A stretch of 64,000 nt of DNA from Vibrio rhodolitus. Lineage in GTDB: Bacteria > Pseudomonadota > Gammaproteobacteria > Enterobacterales > Vibrionaceae. Every line of letters begins with the position of its first letter. The stretch's first letter is position 1. The notes under the pieces are model-generated. The model searched no databases and was not told the origin of the DNA. It saw only the letters and a program-made list of their open reading frames with translations. The stretch is from assembly GCF_003350325.1 (NCBI RefSeq), contig NZ_QLYZ01000003.1, positions 300,848 to 364,847 of the forward strand, in the 5' to 3' direction. Shown here piece by piece: positions 8,631 to 16,796 of this stretch. Position numbers and translations under genes: made by a program.

Positions 8631-10058
8631 ATGGAGAAAGTCGTCGATCTCAATCTTTGGCAAAGGGCGCATGTTAAGTCGCAAGAAGAGTTGCAAGCTC
8701 TATATGATGAGGTGAGTGCGCTTTATCAAGCCCAGCCCTATCCCCTTCTCTCTGAGCGTTGCGCTAGCCTTGAGAAACTAAAGCTCGCGCTTTTGCGCTT
8801 TCAACCTCAGTTGCAGCAAGCTTTGAGTGAGGATTATGGTTACCGCAGTGAATTTGATAGCGTGATCTGCGATCTGCTGCCAGCGATAGAACACATCAAT
8901 TATACCGCTAAGCATTTACGTAAATGGATGAAGCCTGATAAGCGTCGTGCGGGCTTAATGCTAATGCCTTCCAAGCTTGAAGTCGTTTATCAACCCCTTG
9001 GGGTGGTTGGTGTGATAGTGCCGTGGAATTTTCCCATCTTCCTTAGTATCGGTCCGATTGCCACTGCGATTGCTGCGGGCAATCGCGTGATGGTTAAATT
9101 GAGCGAACATACCCCGAATACCAATCAGGTGCTTAGCCAAGTTTTTGCTGAGCTTGATAATTTGGTTTATGTGGTGGAAGGCGAGGTGGAGATAGCGCAG
9201 TGTTTTTCACAGCTGCCGTTTGATCATCTGTTATTTACTGGCTCCACCAAGGTTGGCAAGTTGGTGGCAGAACAAGCCGCACGCAATTTAACCCCAGTGA
9301 CGCTTGAGTTGGGTGGCAAGTCGCCAGTGATTATTGCACCAGATGCTGATCTTAAGCAGGCTGTTGATGCGATTTTGATGGGCAAAGCGATAAATGCTGG
9401 GCAGATCTGTGTTGCTCCCGATTACGTCTTGCTGCCTGAAAGTAAGCAGCAAGAATTTGTTGACCTCTATTTGAATCGTTTTTCGCAGCTTTTCATCGAA
9501 ACGGCCAAGCCGCTAACCAAGGTGATTAACCAAGCGCAATTTGACCGCCTCAATAGTTACTTAGAAGATGCAAAAACGAGAGGGGCGCAAATACATACTA
9601 TCGATGCCCAAGTGCCGGAACGCGTATTATTGCCGCATCTTGTCACTAATTTGACCGACAGCATGGTAGTGATGAAAGAAGAGATCTTTGGTCCAATTTT
9701 GCCAGTGATTGGTTATCGCCACATTCACCAAGTGTTTGAGTATATTGAAAATAAACCAAGACCTTTGGCGCTTTATCTAATGAGTCACGATAAAGCGTTG
9801 ATTAGTAAAGTTCGCACGCAAACTCACAGTGGTGGATTGTGTATTAACGATACGCTTTTGCATGTTTCTGCCAAAGATGCACCTTTCGGCGGTATTGGTC
9901 AGGCGGGAATGGGGCATTACCATGGCGTTGAAGGCTTCCGTACCTTCTCCAAAGCAAAAACGGTGCTGACAACGCCATCTTGGCTACCACGAAGTCGTTT
10001 GCTGCTTGAGTACCAAACTCGCTTTAAGCAGCTGTTGTCTAAGCTTTTCCTACACTGA
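8631..10058 (+). CDS. Aldehyde dehydrogenase, coniferyl-aldehyde-dehydrogenase-like
   Basis: A 475-residue NAD(P)-dependent aldehyde dehydrogenase. Catalytic Cys260 is in NAGQICVAPDY and the general base Glu226 in TLELGGKSP. The cofactor-binding GSTKVGK is at residues 204-210, and the PWNFP motif at 131-135. Its length and the KPDKRR...LEVVYQPLGVVGVI stretch fit the membrane-associated fatty/coniferyl aldehyde dehydrogenase branch. The C-terminal hydrophobic-basic tail (residues 455-475) could touch the membrane. The substrate cannot be fixed from sequence; long-chain or aromatic aldehydes are likely. A strong terminator follows. Confidence 0.88.
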   Translation: MEKVVDLNLWQRAHVKSQEELQALYDEVSALYQAQPYPLLSERCASLEKLKLALLRFQPQLQQALSEDYGYRSEFDSVICDLLPAIEHINYTAKHLRKWMKPDKRRAGLMLMPSKLEVVYQPLGVVGVIVPWNFPIFLSIGPIATAIAAGNRVMVKLSEHTPNTNQVLSQVFAELDNLVYVVEGEVEIAQCFSQLPFDHLLFTGSTKVGKLVAEQAARNLTPVTLELGGKSPVIIAPDADLKQAVDAILMGKAINAGQICVAPDYVLLPESKQQEFVDLYLNRFSQLFIETAKPLTKVINQAQFDRLNSYLEDAKTRGAQIHTIDAQVPERVLLPHLVTNLTDSMVVMKEEIFGPILPVIGYRHIHQVFEYIENKPRPLALYLMSHDKALISKVRTQTHSGGLCINDTLLHVSAKDAPFGGIGQAGMGHYHGVEGFRTFSKAKTVLTTPSWLPRSRLLLEYQTRFKQLLSKLFLH

Positions 10059-10083
10059 TTGCCTTATCTTTCCACAGATAAAA

Positions 10084-10108
10084 AAACAGACCCAAATGGG
10101 TCTGTTTT
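10084..10108 (+). terminator. Terminator of the aldehyde dehydrogenase gene (bidirectional form)
   Basis: AAACAGACCC and GGGTCTGTTT pair perfectly around AAAT. A-rich and T-rich flanks allow termination on both strands, so it may also serve secF from the other side. Confidence 0.85.
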
Positions 10109-10160
10109 ACTTAGCACTTTATTATTGTTTTGAGGTTGACTTTACTGGCAGTTAGCCTGT

Positions 10161-11057
10161 TTATGGCGCTTCTGAAATCGGCTCAGGCGCATAATGCTGC
10201 GGTCCAAGTTTTGCCACTTCAGGAATGATGGTTGCGATCGTCATGGTTGACCAAGTACCAGCGACGATACCGATAAACATGGTGACAGAGAAACCGTATA
10301 ACGGTTCACCACCAAGTAACCATAGAGAGACCACTGAGATCAGGGTGGTACCTGATGTGATCAAAGTACGTGACAAGGTATTGAGGATCGCTTGGTTATT
10401 TAACTCAGCGATAGGCAGTTTTACGTTGGCTTTTAATAGTTCTCGAATGCGGTCCGAGATGATGATTGAGTCATTGAGTGAGTAACCTAATACCGCCAAT
10501 AGTGCTGCGAGTACGGTTAAGTTAAACTCCAATCCGGTTAAGGCAAAAAAGCCAAGCAGGATAAACACATCGTGCATTAGGGCAAGGAGTGCTCCCGAAG
10601 CTAAGCGCCATTCAAAGCGGAAGCTGAGGTAAGCCAAGATCACTAGTAGGGTGATCAGCACAGCCAAACCACCTTGCTCGGCTAGTTCTTGACCGACTTG
10701 CGGACCAACCAAGCTAACGTTGAGCATTTCGACTTGTTTAGAGAAGCTTTCCAATAGCGGTTTAATTTCAGGTTGTTGCTCTAGGTTTTCAGGGGCTGCG
10801 TAGCGCAACATCCATTGACCTTGATCGCCAGTAGCAACCACAGATACAGGCTGATGCAGGGCTGCTTCAAGTTTTGCTTGGATCTCTGGAGCAGTTAGCG
10901 TGCTATCGAGGCGCACTTCGCTGATCATACCGCCGGTAAAATCCAGACCGAAGTTAAGCCCTTTCGTTGCAAGTGCGAAGATCGAGATAATGATAAATAG
11001 GCATGAAAGCAGGCTACCTGCGTGACGCCATTTGGTTAGTTTGTTTAATTTATTCAT
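10161..11057 (-). CDS. secF: Protein translocase subunit SecF, second copy
   Basis: A 298-residue SecF with six membrane segments. The N-terminal GLNFGLDFTGG motif and the GYSLNDSIIISDRIRE motif of membrane segment 4 are the family signatures. SecF works with SecD to pull exported proteins through SecYEG using an ion gradient. Only two bases separate it from the secD stop, so translation is coupled. It belongs to the vemP-secD2-secF2 operon. In V. alginolyticus the matching second set (SecDF2) runs on protons and replaces sodium-driven SecDF1 at low salt; I infer the same role here from the vemP context. Confidence 0.95.
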   Translation of the reverse strand: MNKLNKLTKWRHAGSLLSCLFIIISIFALATKGLNFGLDFTGGMISEVRLDSTLTAPEIQAKLEAALHQPVSVVATGDQGQWMLRYAAPENLEQQPEIKPLLESFSKQVEMLNVSLVGPQVGQELAEQGGLAVLITLLVILAYLSFRFEWRLASGALLALMHDVFILLGFFALTGLEFNLTVLAALLAVLGYSLNDSIIISDRIRELLKANVKLPIAELNNQAILNTLSRTLITSGTTLISVVSLWLLGGEPLYGFSVTMFIGIVAGTWSTMTIATIIPEVAKLGPQHYAPEPISEAP

Positions 11058-11059
11058 AG

Positions 11060-12880
11060 TTATACCCTCACACCACGACGTGAATCTTTACCCCAAATAA
11101 TGTTGATCACTGCGCGCGAAGCGAAAATACCAGTGAACATACTGGTCAGCAGACCAAGACCAAGCGTTAGTGCAAAGCCTTGAATCGGACCATTACCGAT
11201 GGCGTACAAAGTTGCCGCTGAGATAAGCGTTGTGATGTTGGAGTCAAGGATGGTGGCGAAAGCACTGCTAAAGCCAAGGTCGATGGATTGCGCCATACTG
11301 CGACCTTCACGCAGTTTTTCCTTAATACGTTCAAAGATCAGTACGTTCGTATCAACCGCCATACCGATAGTTAAAACTAAACCGGCAATACCAGGTAGGG
11401 TCAATACCGCGCCTGGTAGCAAGGCGATCAAGCCAAGCAGCATCACCATATTGATCATCAGTGCAAAGTTTGCCACCCAACCCAGTTTGCGATACCAAAC
11501 CGCCATAAAGAGTAGAGTAAGGCTTAAGCCAAGTGCTAAAGCTGCAAAGCCATTTTCAATGTTTTCCGCACCTAGAGATGGACCAATGGTACGTTCTTCT
11601 ACGATGGTGACTGGCGCAGTCAGTGAACCTGCACGTAGTAACAACGCTAGATCTTGCGCATCATTAAGCTGACCGACACCGGTGATTCTAAAGCGGTTAC
11701 CCAATTGAGACTGAATAGTCGCGATACTGATGATAGTGTTTGATTGCTCAACATTGCCTTCAGCGTCACGGCTGTATTCGCTATAGCCTGTCGCCATTGG
11801 TTTGCCAATGTGTTTGCCCGAGAAGTCAGACATCATGTGACCGCCGGTTGAGTCGAGCGAGATGTTTACTTCTGGCATGCCCATTTCGCCCATTCCAGCG
11901 CGAGCATCGACAATATGCTCACCGGTTAGTACTGGTTTGCGTACCACATAAACAGGGCGACCATCTTGGTCAGGGATCATAATGGTATTGATGGTGCGTT
12001 CTGGTTTCACTTCGTAGAACGCCAAACTTGCTGTCGCACCAATAACGTTTTTCGCCGCCGCAGGGTCTTGAACACCTGGCAGTTCGATACGAATACGGTG
12101 TTCACCTTGACGTTGAACCGCCGCTTCAGTGATGCCTAGCTCTTCGATACGGCTGCGCATCGTCTGCAAGTTTTGTTGCACAGTTAAGCTGGTTAGAGTT
12201 TGCTTTTCTGAATCAGTCAGTGCCATTTCTAAGCCGTTGTCGCCTTCGCCACGTACTTGCCATTGAGGGTATTGCTCACGGACAAATTGGCGAATAGTCG
12301 CAATCGCTTCTTCATTTGGCGCTTTGATGTGTAAACCTGATTCACGGCTGGTTTCAACACGAACACCACGTAGGCGTTCTTGGCGTGCGTAATCTTTGAT
12401 CGCTTCTTGAGCTTGTTCGGCATGTGAGTGGAACACTTCATTCATGTCGACATCAAGTAGGAATTGCACACCACCACGAAGGTCTAGACCCAGTTTGATC
12501 GGCTTAAAGCCCATTTCAAGTAGCCAAGCCGGAGCGGCTGGAACCATCGCTAGCGTTACCACGTCATCTTCAGGGGTGAAGTCAGCCAAAAATGTTTTGG
12601 CGTGGTTTTGATCCGCAGCATCATCTAAAACGACGGTGGTTTCACCATCACTTTGGTCGATACGCTTGACCGCCATGCCATGGGCTTCAAGTTGTTGTTT
12701 GACGGTGACGACAGAAAGTGGTGTGTCTTTATGGTTAACAATGACAGCGGCATCTTCACCAAACCAAGATGGCAGGGCGCTTAGCAGCATAATGATAATT
12801 GTGGTTACCAGAACCACATATTTCCATGCTGAGTAATGGTTCAGCACGGTACGATTGGTTTTTTTTGTACGCATAAACAT
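11060..12880 (-). CDS. secD: Protein translocase subunit SecD, second copy (VemP-controlled)
   Basis: A 606-residue SecD. The first membrane segment is at about residues 18-36, the periplasmic P1 domain contains GLDLRGGVQFLLDVDM, and the C-terminal half has five segments with GMAVDTNVLIFERIKE, the conserved Asp of the ion path. Two ATGs, at 12880 and 12874, are possible; I prefer 12880 because AAAGAGA lies at the right distance. That ribosome binding site abuts a perfect stem (see 12888-12903). Vibrios carry two SecD-SecF sets; this one is identified as the second by the adjacent vemP gene. Confidence 0.94.
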   Translation of the reverse strand: MFMRTKKTNRTVLNHYSAWKYVVLVTTIIIMLLSALPSWFGEDAAVIVNHKDTPLSVVTVKQQLEAHGMAVKRIDQSDGETTVVLDDAADQNHAKTFLADFTPEDDVVTLAMVPAAPAWLLEMGFKPIKLGLDLRGGVQFLLDVDMNEVFHSHAEQAQEAIKDYARQERLRGVRVETSRESGLHIKAPNEEAIATIRQFVREQYPQWQVRGEGDNGLEMALTDSEKQTLTSLTVQQNLQTMRSRIEELGITEAAVQRQGEHRIRIELPGVQDPAAAKNVIGATASLAFYEVKPERTINTIMIPDQDGRPVYVVRKPVLTGEHIVDARAGMGEMGMPEVNISLDSTGGHMMSDFSGKHIGKPMATGYSEYSRDAEGNVEQSNTIISIATIQSQLGNRFRITGVGQLNDAQDLALLLRAGSLTAPVTIVEERTIGPSLGAENIENGFAALALGLSLTLLFMAVWYRKLGWVANFALMINMVMLLGLIALLPGAVLTLPGIAGLVLTIGMAVDTNVLIFERIKEKLREGRSMAQSIDLGFSSAFATILDSNITTLISAATLYAIGNGPIQGFALTLGLGLLTSMFTGIFASRAVINIIWGKDSRRGVRV

Positions 12881-12887
12881 TCGTCTC

Positions 12888-12962
12888 TTTGGCAAATGCC
12901 AAATGATTAAATCCGTGCCATGCGTTTTATACGCACAGCAAAACCCCTCGCTAGAAACGAGG
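12888..12962 (-). promoter_or_regulatory. vemP-secD2 leader: three hairpins near the secD ribosome binding site
   Basis: In transcript order: CCTCG/CGAGG (12946-12962), TGCGT/ACGCA (12921-12935), and TTTGGC/GCCAAA (12888-12903), whose 3' arm merges with the AAAGAGA ribosome binding site of secD. A TCTCTT stretch just after the vemP stop (12966-12971) could instead pair with AAGAGA of that site. VemP stalling is known to expose the secD2 ribosome binding site, so mutually exclusive pairings are expected here. Confidence 0.6.
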
Positions 12963-12979
12963 AACAAGAGAGATAAATG

Positions 12980-13459
12980 TTAGGCGTCGGCTTGGCTAAT
13001 AAACCGATAGAGAATATTGGACTCTTTCCAGCCGGCAATGCGGTGCATGGTCGAGGGTGGATGAAGTGTCCAGTCGTACCAGTTATCCAGCGTGAGGTAG
13101 ACACGCCAAACTAAGGTCGATGCGGTTGAATCAGTAAAGTCGAAAACTAATTCATAAGTAGGCTCTGCTTCGTGTAAACGTTCTGGAATAAACGAACCGT
13201 TACGCAGGATTGAGGCTAGGCTAGGAGAGAGCGATTTAGCCGGAGCTCGTTGTTCAATTTGGAAAAAATGCGCAGGATCGTCTTGTTCAACAGGCGTTTG
13301 TGAAACAGTAACTTTGATAGGCTGGGTGAGCAGAGGTTTAATGATGGGAGCATTGCTAGTTGTTTGGCTAGCGAGTGCACTACCAGCAAACAAACAGGCG
13401 AGCAGCAGGCTAAGCATTACGCTCACCATACGGCACTGTTTAATCCACTGACAATTCAT
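12980..13459 (-). CDS. vemP: VemP, export-monitoring translation arrest peptide
   Basis: Starting at the ATG at 13459 this protein is exactly 159 residues, the length of V. alginolyticus VemP. Residues 1-31 form a signal peptide ending in GSALAS. The C-terminal stretch HRIAGWKESNILYRFISQADA region (residues 139-159) is the arrest segment, with Trp144 and Gln156; in the known protein the ribosome stalls with Gln156 in the P site. When export by SecDF is low, the unexported chain stays stalled and unmasks the secD2 ribosome binding site; export pulling releases it. It lies directly upstream of secD2. An upstream start at 13609 would add 50 residues without a signal peptide. Confidence 0.9.
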   Translation of the reverse strand: MNCQWIKQCRMVSVMLSLLLACLFAGSALASQTTSNAPIIKPLLTQPIKVTVSQTPVEQDDPAHFFQIEQRAPAKSLSPSLASILRNGSFIPERLHEAEPTYELVFDFTDSTASTLVWRVYLTLDNWYDWTLHPPSTMHRIAGWKESNILYRFISQADA

Positions 13460-13777
13460 ACAATCACTCACATCTCTGATCGCCGCTATCATAAGCTTGC
13501 TTTTGGTATTCAACAAGTAGTAGTTGTTAATTGTTGCAAAATAACTCGCGACTTTGCTAGGTACTGTGGAGATATTCCGCAATCGGATGAGAAGCTTTAA
13601 GCGAGGCAAGCTGCGCCAACAAGCGATATCAGCGAGTCACATTACATTTTGCTGAATATGCAACCAGTTTGTTTCATTGAGAAACAAATTCATCTCAACT
13701 AAGGCAAAGGAGGGGGTTTACATTGCTCTTAAGATCAAGCAATCTCTGTGACCCAGTTCAAACTAAGCCAGTTTCTA

Positions 13778-14584
13778 ATGTCACAATACCAGATCAAATT
13801 CATCGCATCCGATATGGATGGTACGCTACTGAATGAGTCTTCTCAGCTTTCTCCTGAGTTTTACGATATCTACCATCAGCTAAAGCAAAAGGGCATCATC
13901 TTTGCTGCAGCCTCTGGTCGTCAGTATGCGAGTTTGCGTAAAACTTTTGCGCCAATTCAAGATGAAATGATGTACATCGCGGAAAACGGTACGCTGGTGA
14001 TGCGTGGTGAGGAAGAGCTTTACTGCTGCCCACTGGGTAACGATGTTGTTGAAGGCATTATCCGAGAAGCGCGCCAAATTGACGGTGCTTACATTGTCTT
14101 GTGTGGTAAACGCAGCGCTTACATTGAAACTCAAGATCAGCATGCGTTGGATGAGTTAAACAAATACTACGCTGAGTGCCAATATGTCGACGATTTACTT
14201 TTAGTTGAAGACGAGTTTATCAAAATCGCCATTTGCCATTTTGAAAGCACCGAACAATTTGTTTACCCAAAACTTAACGAGAAATTTGGTGCGACCAACC
14301 AAGTGGTGGTGAGTGCAAAAATTTGGCTGGATATTATGCATGCTGAGGCGTCAAAAGGGGCGGCAATCGAGCATTTGCAAAACACACTTGGCTTTACTCA
14401 TGAGCAGACCATGAGTTTTGGTGATTACTTTAACGATGTTGAGATGCTTAAATCGAGCTACCACTCGTATGCGGTAGAAAATGCTCATCCAGAGGTGAAA
14501 AAGCTCGCTCGTTTTAGTGCGCCAAGTAATATCGACAACGGTGTGCTAACAGTAATTAAAGACAAAGTGCTTAATGCTGAATAA
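13778..14584 (+). CDS. Cof-type HAD-superfamily phosphatase
   Basis: A 268-residue HAD hydrolase of the Cof/YbiV type. Nucleophile Asp12 and acid Asp14 are in ASDMDGTLLN. Motif II Ser is in AAASGRQ, and motif IV SFGDYFNDVEML closes the magnesium site. The cap is the C2 type found in sugar phosphatases such as YbiV. I chose the ATG at 13778, which leaves five residues before the first strand as usual for the family; a GTG at 13748 would add ten. Neither has a strong ribosome binding site. The substrate is probably a small phosphosugar or cofactor phosphate. Confidence 0.88.
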   Translation: MSQYQIKFIASDMDGTLLNESSQLSPEFYDIYHQLKQKGIIFAAASGRQYASLRKTFAPIQDEMMYIAENGTLVMRGEEELYCCPLGNDVVEGIIREARQIDGAYIVLCGKRSAYIETQDQHALDELNKYYAECQYVDDLLLVEDEFIKIAICHFESTEQFVYPKLNEKFGATNQVVVSAKIWLDIMHAEASKGAAIEHLQNTLGFTHEQTMSFGDYFNDVEMLKSSYHSYAVENAHPEVKKLARFSAPSNIDNGVLTVIKDKVLNAE

Positions 14585-14612
14585 ACCTCTTTTTGACTTA
14601 GAGATTTGAATA

Positions 14613-14640
14613 GAGCCCTGCTTATATTGCAGGGCTTTTT
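14613..14640 (+). terminator. Terminator of the HAD phosphatase gene
   Basis: GCCCTGC and GCAGGGC around a six-base loop, followed by TTTTT. It separates the convergent HAD and ABM genes. Confidence 0.85.
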
Positions 14641-14641
14641 G

Positions 14642-14932
14642 TTAGCCGATTTGCGTCATTTCATGTACGACAAAGCTTTCGACAGCCCCTTCTGTTGCTG
14701 CGAGGTATTTTTCGATATGTGAGTTTGCCATATGCTGTTGCCATAACTCACGGTTGGTCCAGTTTTCGAAAAACAAGAATAATGCTGGGTTGCTATTATC
14801 TTGATGCAAATCGTAGTTTACGCAGCCTTCTTCTTGACGAGTAAACTCAATCAGATTGATAAGTTCCTGTTTCACTAATTCAATCTTGTCTTCTTTTGCC
14901 ACTATGTTGGCAACGATAGTTAGGTGTGCCAT
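14642..14932 (-). CDS. Antibiotic biosynthesis monooxygenase (ABM) family protein
   Basis: A 96-residue single-domain ferredoxin-like protein of the ABM/YgiN type. It opens with LTIVANIVAKEDKIELVKQEL, and the motifs EEGCVNYDLHQD and FFENWTNRELWQQHM are characteristic. Members are cofactor-free monooxygenases or quinone-related enzymes such as YgiN; the exact substrate is not readable. Its only neighbour on this strand is the GlxA-type regulator upstream (58 bases), which may control it. Confidence 0.88.
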   Translation of the reverse strand: MAHLTIVANIVAKEDKIELVKQELINLIEFTRQEEGCVNYDLHQDNSNPALFLFFENWTNRELWQQHMANSHIEKYLAATEGAVESFVVHEMTQIG

Positions 14933-14990
14933 ACAAATCCTTATTGTTGTTGGTCTTACTGATATTAGCTGGTGATTTTAGCTTAGATGA

Positions 14991-15950
14991 TCAATCGCGA
15001 TGAAACTGGGTTCGATACTGTTTTGGTGATACGCCGACGATTCTCCTAAAGTGGTGACGCATGCTAACTGCATTGTTAAAGCCTGCTTTGATCGCCAATT
15101 GCTCAATATTGATCTCTTCACTTTCAAGTAGCCCTTTCGCCAATTCCGTGCGTTGGTGGATGAGCCACTCTTGTGGAGTGAGTTCCATACTACTACGAAA
15201 CTTACGATCAAAGGTTCGGCGCGACATGTTGGCTTTTTGTGCCAGCGTATCAATTTGAATGGTTTTGTACAGGTTAGCTTTTGCCCAATCGAGTGCTTGC
15301 GCGAACTGGTTAGGAACTTGCAGCATTGGCGTGTCGACGAACTGGGCTTGCCCACCACTGCGATGCGCGGAAACAACTAAGCGCTTGGCGACTTGGTTAG
15401 CGACTTCATAGCCAAAGTCCTGCCTGATGACGGCAAGCCCCAAATCAAGGCCTGCGGCACTACCTGCGGAGCAGCCAAGTTGACCATCAAAGACATACAA
15501 TACATTACTGGCGTAGTTAATCTGTGGGAAACGTTGACGAAACTTTTGCTCAAATGCCCAGTGCGTAGCCGCTTGTTTATCTTTGAGTAGCCCAAGTTCA
15601 GCTAATAAAAAAGCGCCGGAGCAAAAGGAGAGAATTCGTTTACCTTGTTCGGCAAACTGCGTCACTTGCTGGCGAAAATGTTCATCAATCGGTTTTGGCT
15701 GTGTCGGCCAACTGGGGACAACCAACATATCGTAGGGCTGTAAGTCATCAATAAACTTGGTTTGCATGATGATTGAGCCAGTGGTGGTAATAGGCTGGTC
15801 GTCAAAGTTAACAATGTCTGTTTGGTACCAATTCGTAAACTCAGGGCGGGGCAGGGCAAAAAGCTCAACCGCGCAGCCTAGCTCAAATAGAGAGACATCG
15901 GGGTGCGATAAGATCGCCACTCGTTTATTCGATGGATTCGGCTCGGTCAT
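14991..15950 (-). CDS. GlxA-type transcriptional regulator (DJ-1/PfpI domain plus AraC helix-turn-helix)
   Basis: A 319-residue regulator. Residues about 10-190 form a DJ-1/PfpI glutamine-amidotransferase-like fold with Cys110 at the nucleophile elbow (SFCSGAFLLAE). Residues about 225-315 form the two AraC helix-turn-helix units, with ANMSRRTFDRKFR and AGFNNAVSMRHHFRRIVGVSP. Such proteins sense a small metabolite with the first domain and activate nearby genes. The ABM gene downstream and the divergent rhodanese-MFS region upstream are candidate targets. Confidence 0.9.
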   Translation of the reverse strand: MTEPNPSNKRVAILSHPDVSLFELGCAVELFALPRPEFTNWYQTDIVNFDDQPITTTGSIIMQTKFIDDLQPYDMLVVPSWPTQPKPIDEHFRQQVTQFAEQGKRILSFCSGAFLLAELGLLKDKQAATHWAFEQKFRQRFPQINYASNVLYVFDGQLGCSAGSAAGLDLGLAVIRQDFGYEVANQVAKRLVVSAHRSGGQAQFVDTPMLQVPNQFAQALDWAKANLYKTIQIDTLAQKANMSRRTFDRKFRSSMELTPQEWLIHQRTELAKGLLESEEINIEQLAIKAGFNNAVSMRHHFRRIVGVSPKQYRTQFHRD

Positions 15951-16084
15951 CCTTTACCTCGCTGTTACATAATGATCACTTTGGCTTGATATTAACGACC
16001 ATTGACTTAAAAGCCAATGGTTAACTTTTCACCATAGCGTAATAATGAACCTATCAATTGAAACAGACAAAGCAAGGAGAGTTT

Positions 16085-16510
16085 ATGTCTAGTGCCGTAT
16101 CAAGAGTAACTGCCGCAAGTAGCGATCGAGCTTTAGCCCACTTTAGCCGCCTGATGGAGTTTGAAACAGATTGTTGGGATGTGCACCATGCAATCTCGAA
16201 TCAAAAGCAAGATTTCATTCTGGTTGATGTACGTGGCAATGAATTGTATTCAAAGGGACATATTGCAGGCTCGGTGAACATTCCCCACACTCGCCTAAAT
16301 GATAAAAATCTGGCGCAATACCCCGCTGATACCTTGTTTGTCGTCTACTGCGCAGGACCGCATTGTAATGGGACAGAAAAAGCGGCGATTCGTTTGGCAA
16401 AGTTAGGTCGACCAGTAAAGAAGATGATTGGCGGCGTGACAGGCTGGTTAGACGAAGGCTTTGAACTGGTTCCACAGATTGACTATGCACAAGCTTTAGA
16501 CAAAGTTTAA
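16085..16510 (+). CDS. Rhodanese-like sulfurtransferase domain protein
   Basis: A 141-residue single rhodanese domain. The LVDVRGNELYSKGHIAGSVNIP stretch is the classic first half, and the active-site loop is VVYCAGPHCNGTEKAA, with the first Cys as likely persulfide carrier. The loop is longer than in classic rhodaneses and has a second Cys. The ATG at 16085 is preceded by AAGGAGAG; a TTG at 16058 is less likely. It sits ahead of a small His-rich protein and an MFS transporter on the same strand and is divergent from the GlxA-type regulator. Confidence 0.88.
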   Translation: MSSAVSRVTAASSDRALAHFSRLMEFETDCWDVHHAISNQKQDFILVDVRGNELYSKGHIAGSVNIPHTRLNDKNLAQYPADTLFVVYCAGPHCNGTEKAAIRLAKLGRPVKKMIGGVTGWLDEGFELVPQIDYAQALDKV

Positions 16511-16609
16511 TCGCCATGCACAGAGCGCATAGTATACCTGACAAAATATCATTGGATGTTTTTGAATGGCGGCAATACACTCCGCGCTCTTTTTCTTTCA
16601 GGACACAGT

Positions 16610-16789
16610 ATGTTCTCACAATCTTTGACTGCTCAGTTAACCAGAATGGTGTTGCTGCTTGGCATCACTTTGGTTGCGGTACATCACTGCGAGCCATTGC
16701 TGGAGCTTCTCGCTCAACAAGCGGTTGACATGGGCTGCCATCAAAATAGTGGCGCAGAAGAACATTCTTCTCATTCACATCATCACTAA
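16610..16789 (+). CDS. Tiny His-rich membrane protein upstream of MFS gene
   Basis: A predicted 59-residue protein with one hydrophobic segment (residues 12-26) and a histidine- and cysteine-bearing tail: His25, His26, Cys27, Cys43, His44, then EEHSSHSHHH at the end. AGGA lies eight bases before the ATG at 16610. Its stop is seven bases before the MFS start, so the two are probably translated together. The tail suggests metal binding. I do not recognise the family; it could be missed by standard gene callers. A longer start at 16556 exists but has no ribosome binding site. Confidence 0.5.
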   Translation: MFSQSLTAQLTRMVLLLGITLVAVHHCEPLLELLAQQAVDMGCHQNSGAEEHSSHSHHH

Positions 16790-16796
16790 GGTTGTT

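Noticed and set aside
11199..11672. A 157-codon plus-strand frame inside secD
   Set aside because: It lies antisense to a well-conserved part of SecD, whose family motifs explain the sequence.
16556..16609. Longer N-terminus for the His-rich micropeptide
   Set aside because: The extra 18 residues have no ribosome binding site and place polar residues before the membrane helix; the start at 16610 is better supported.
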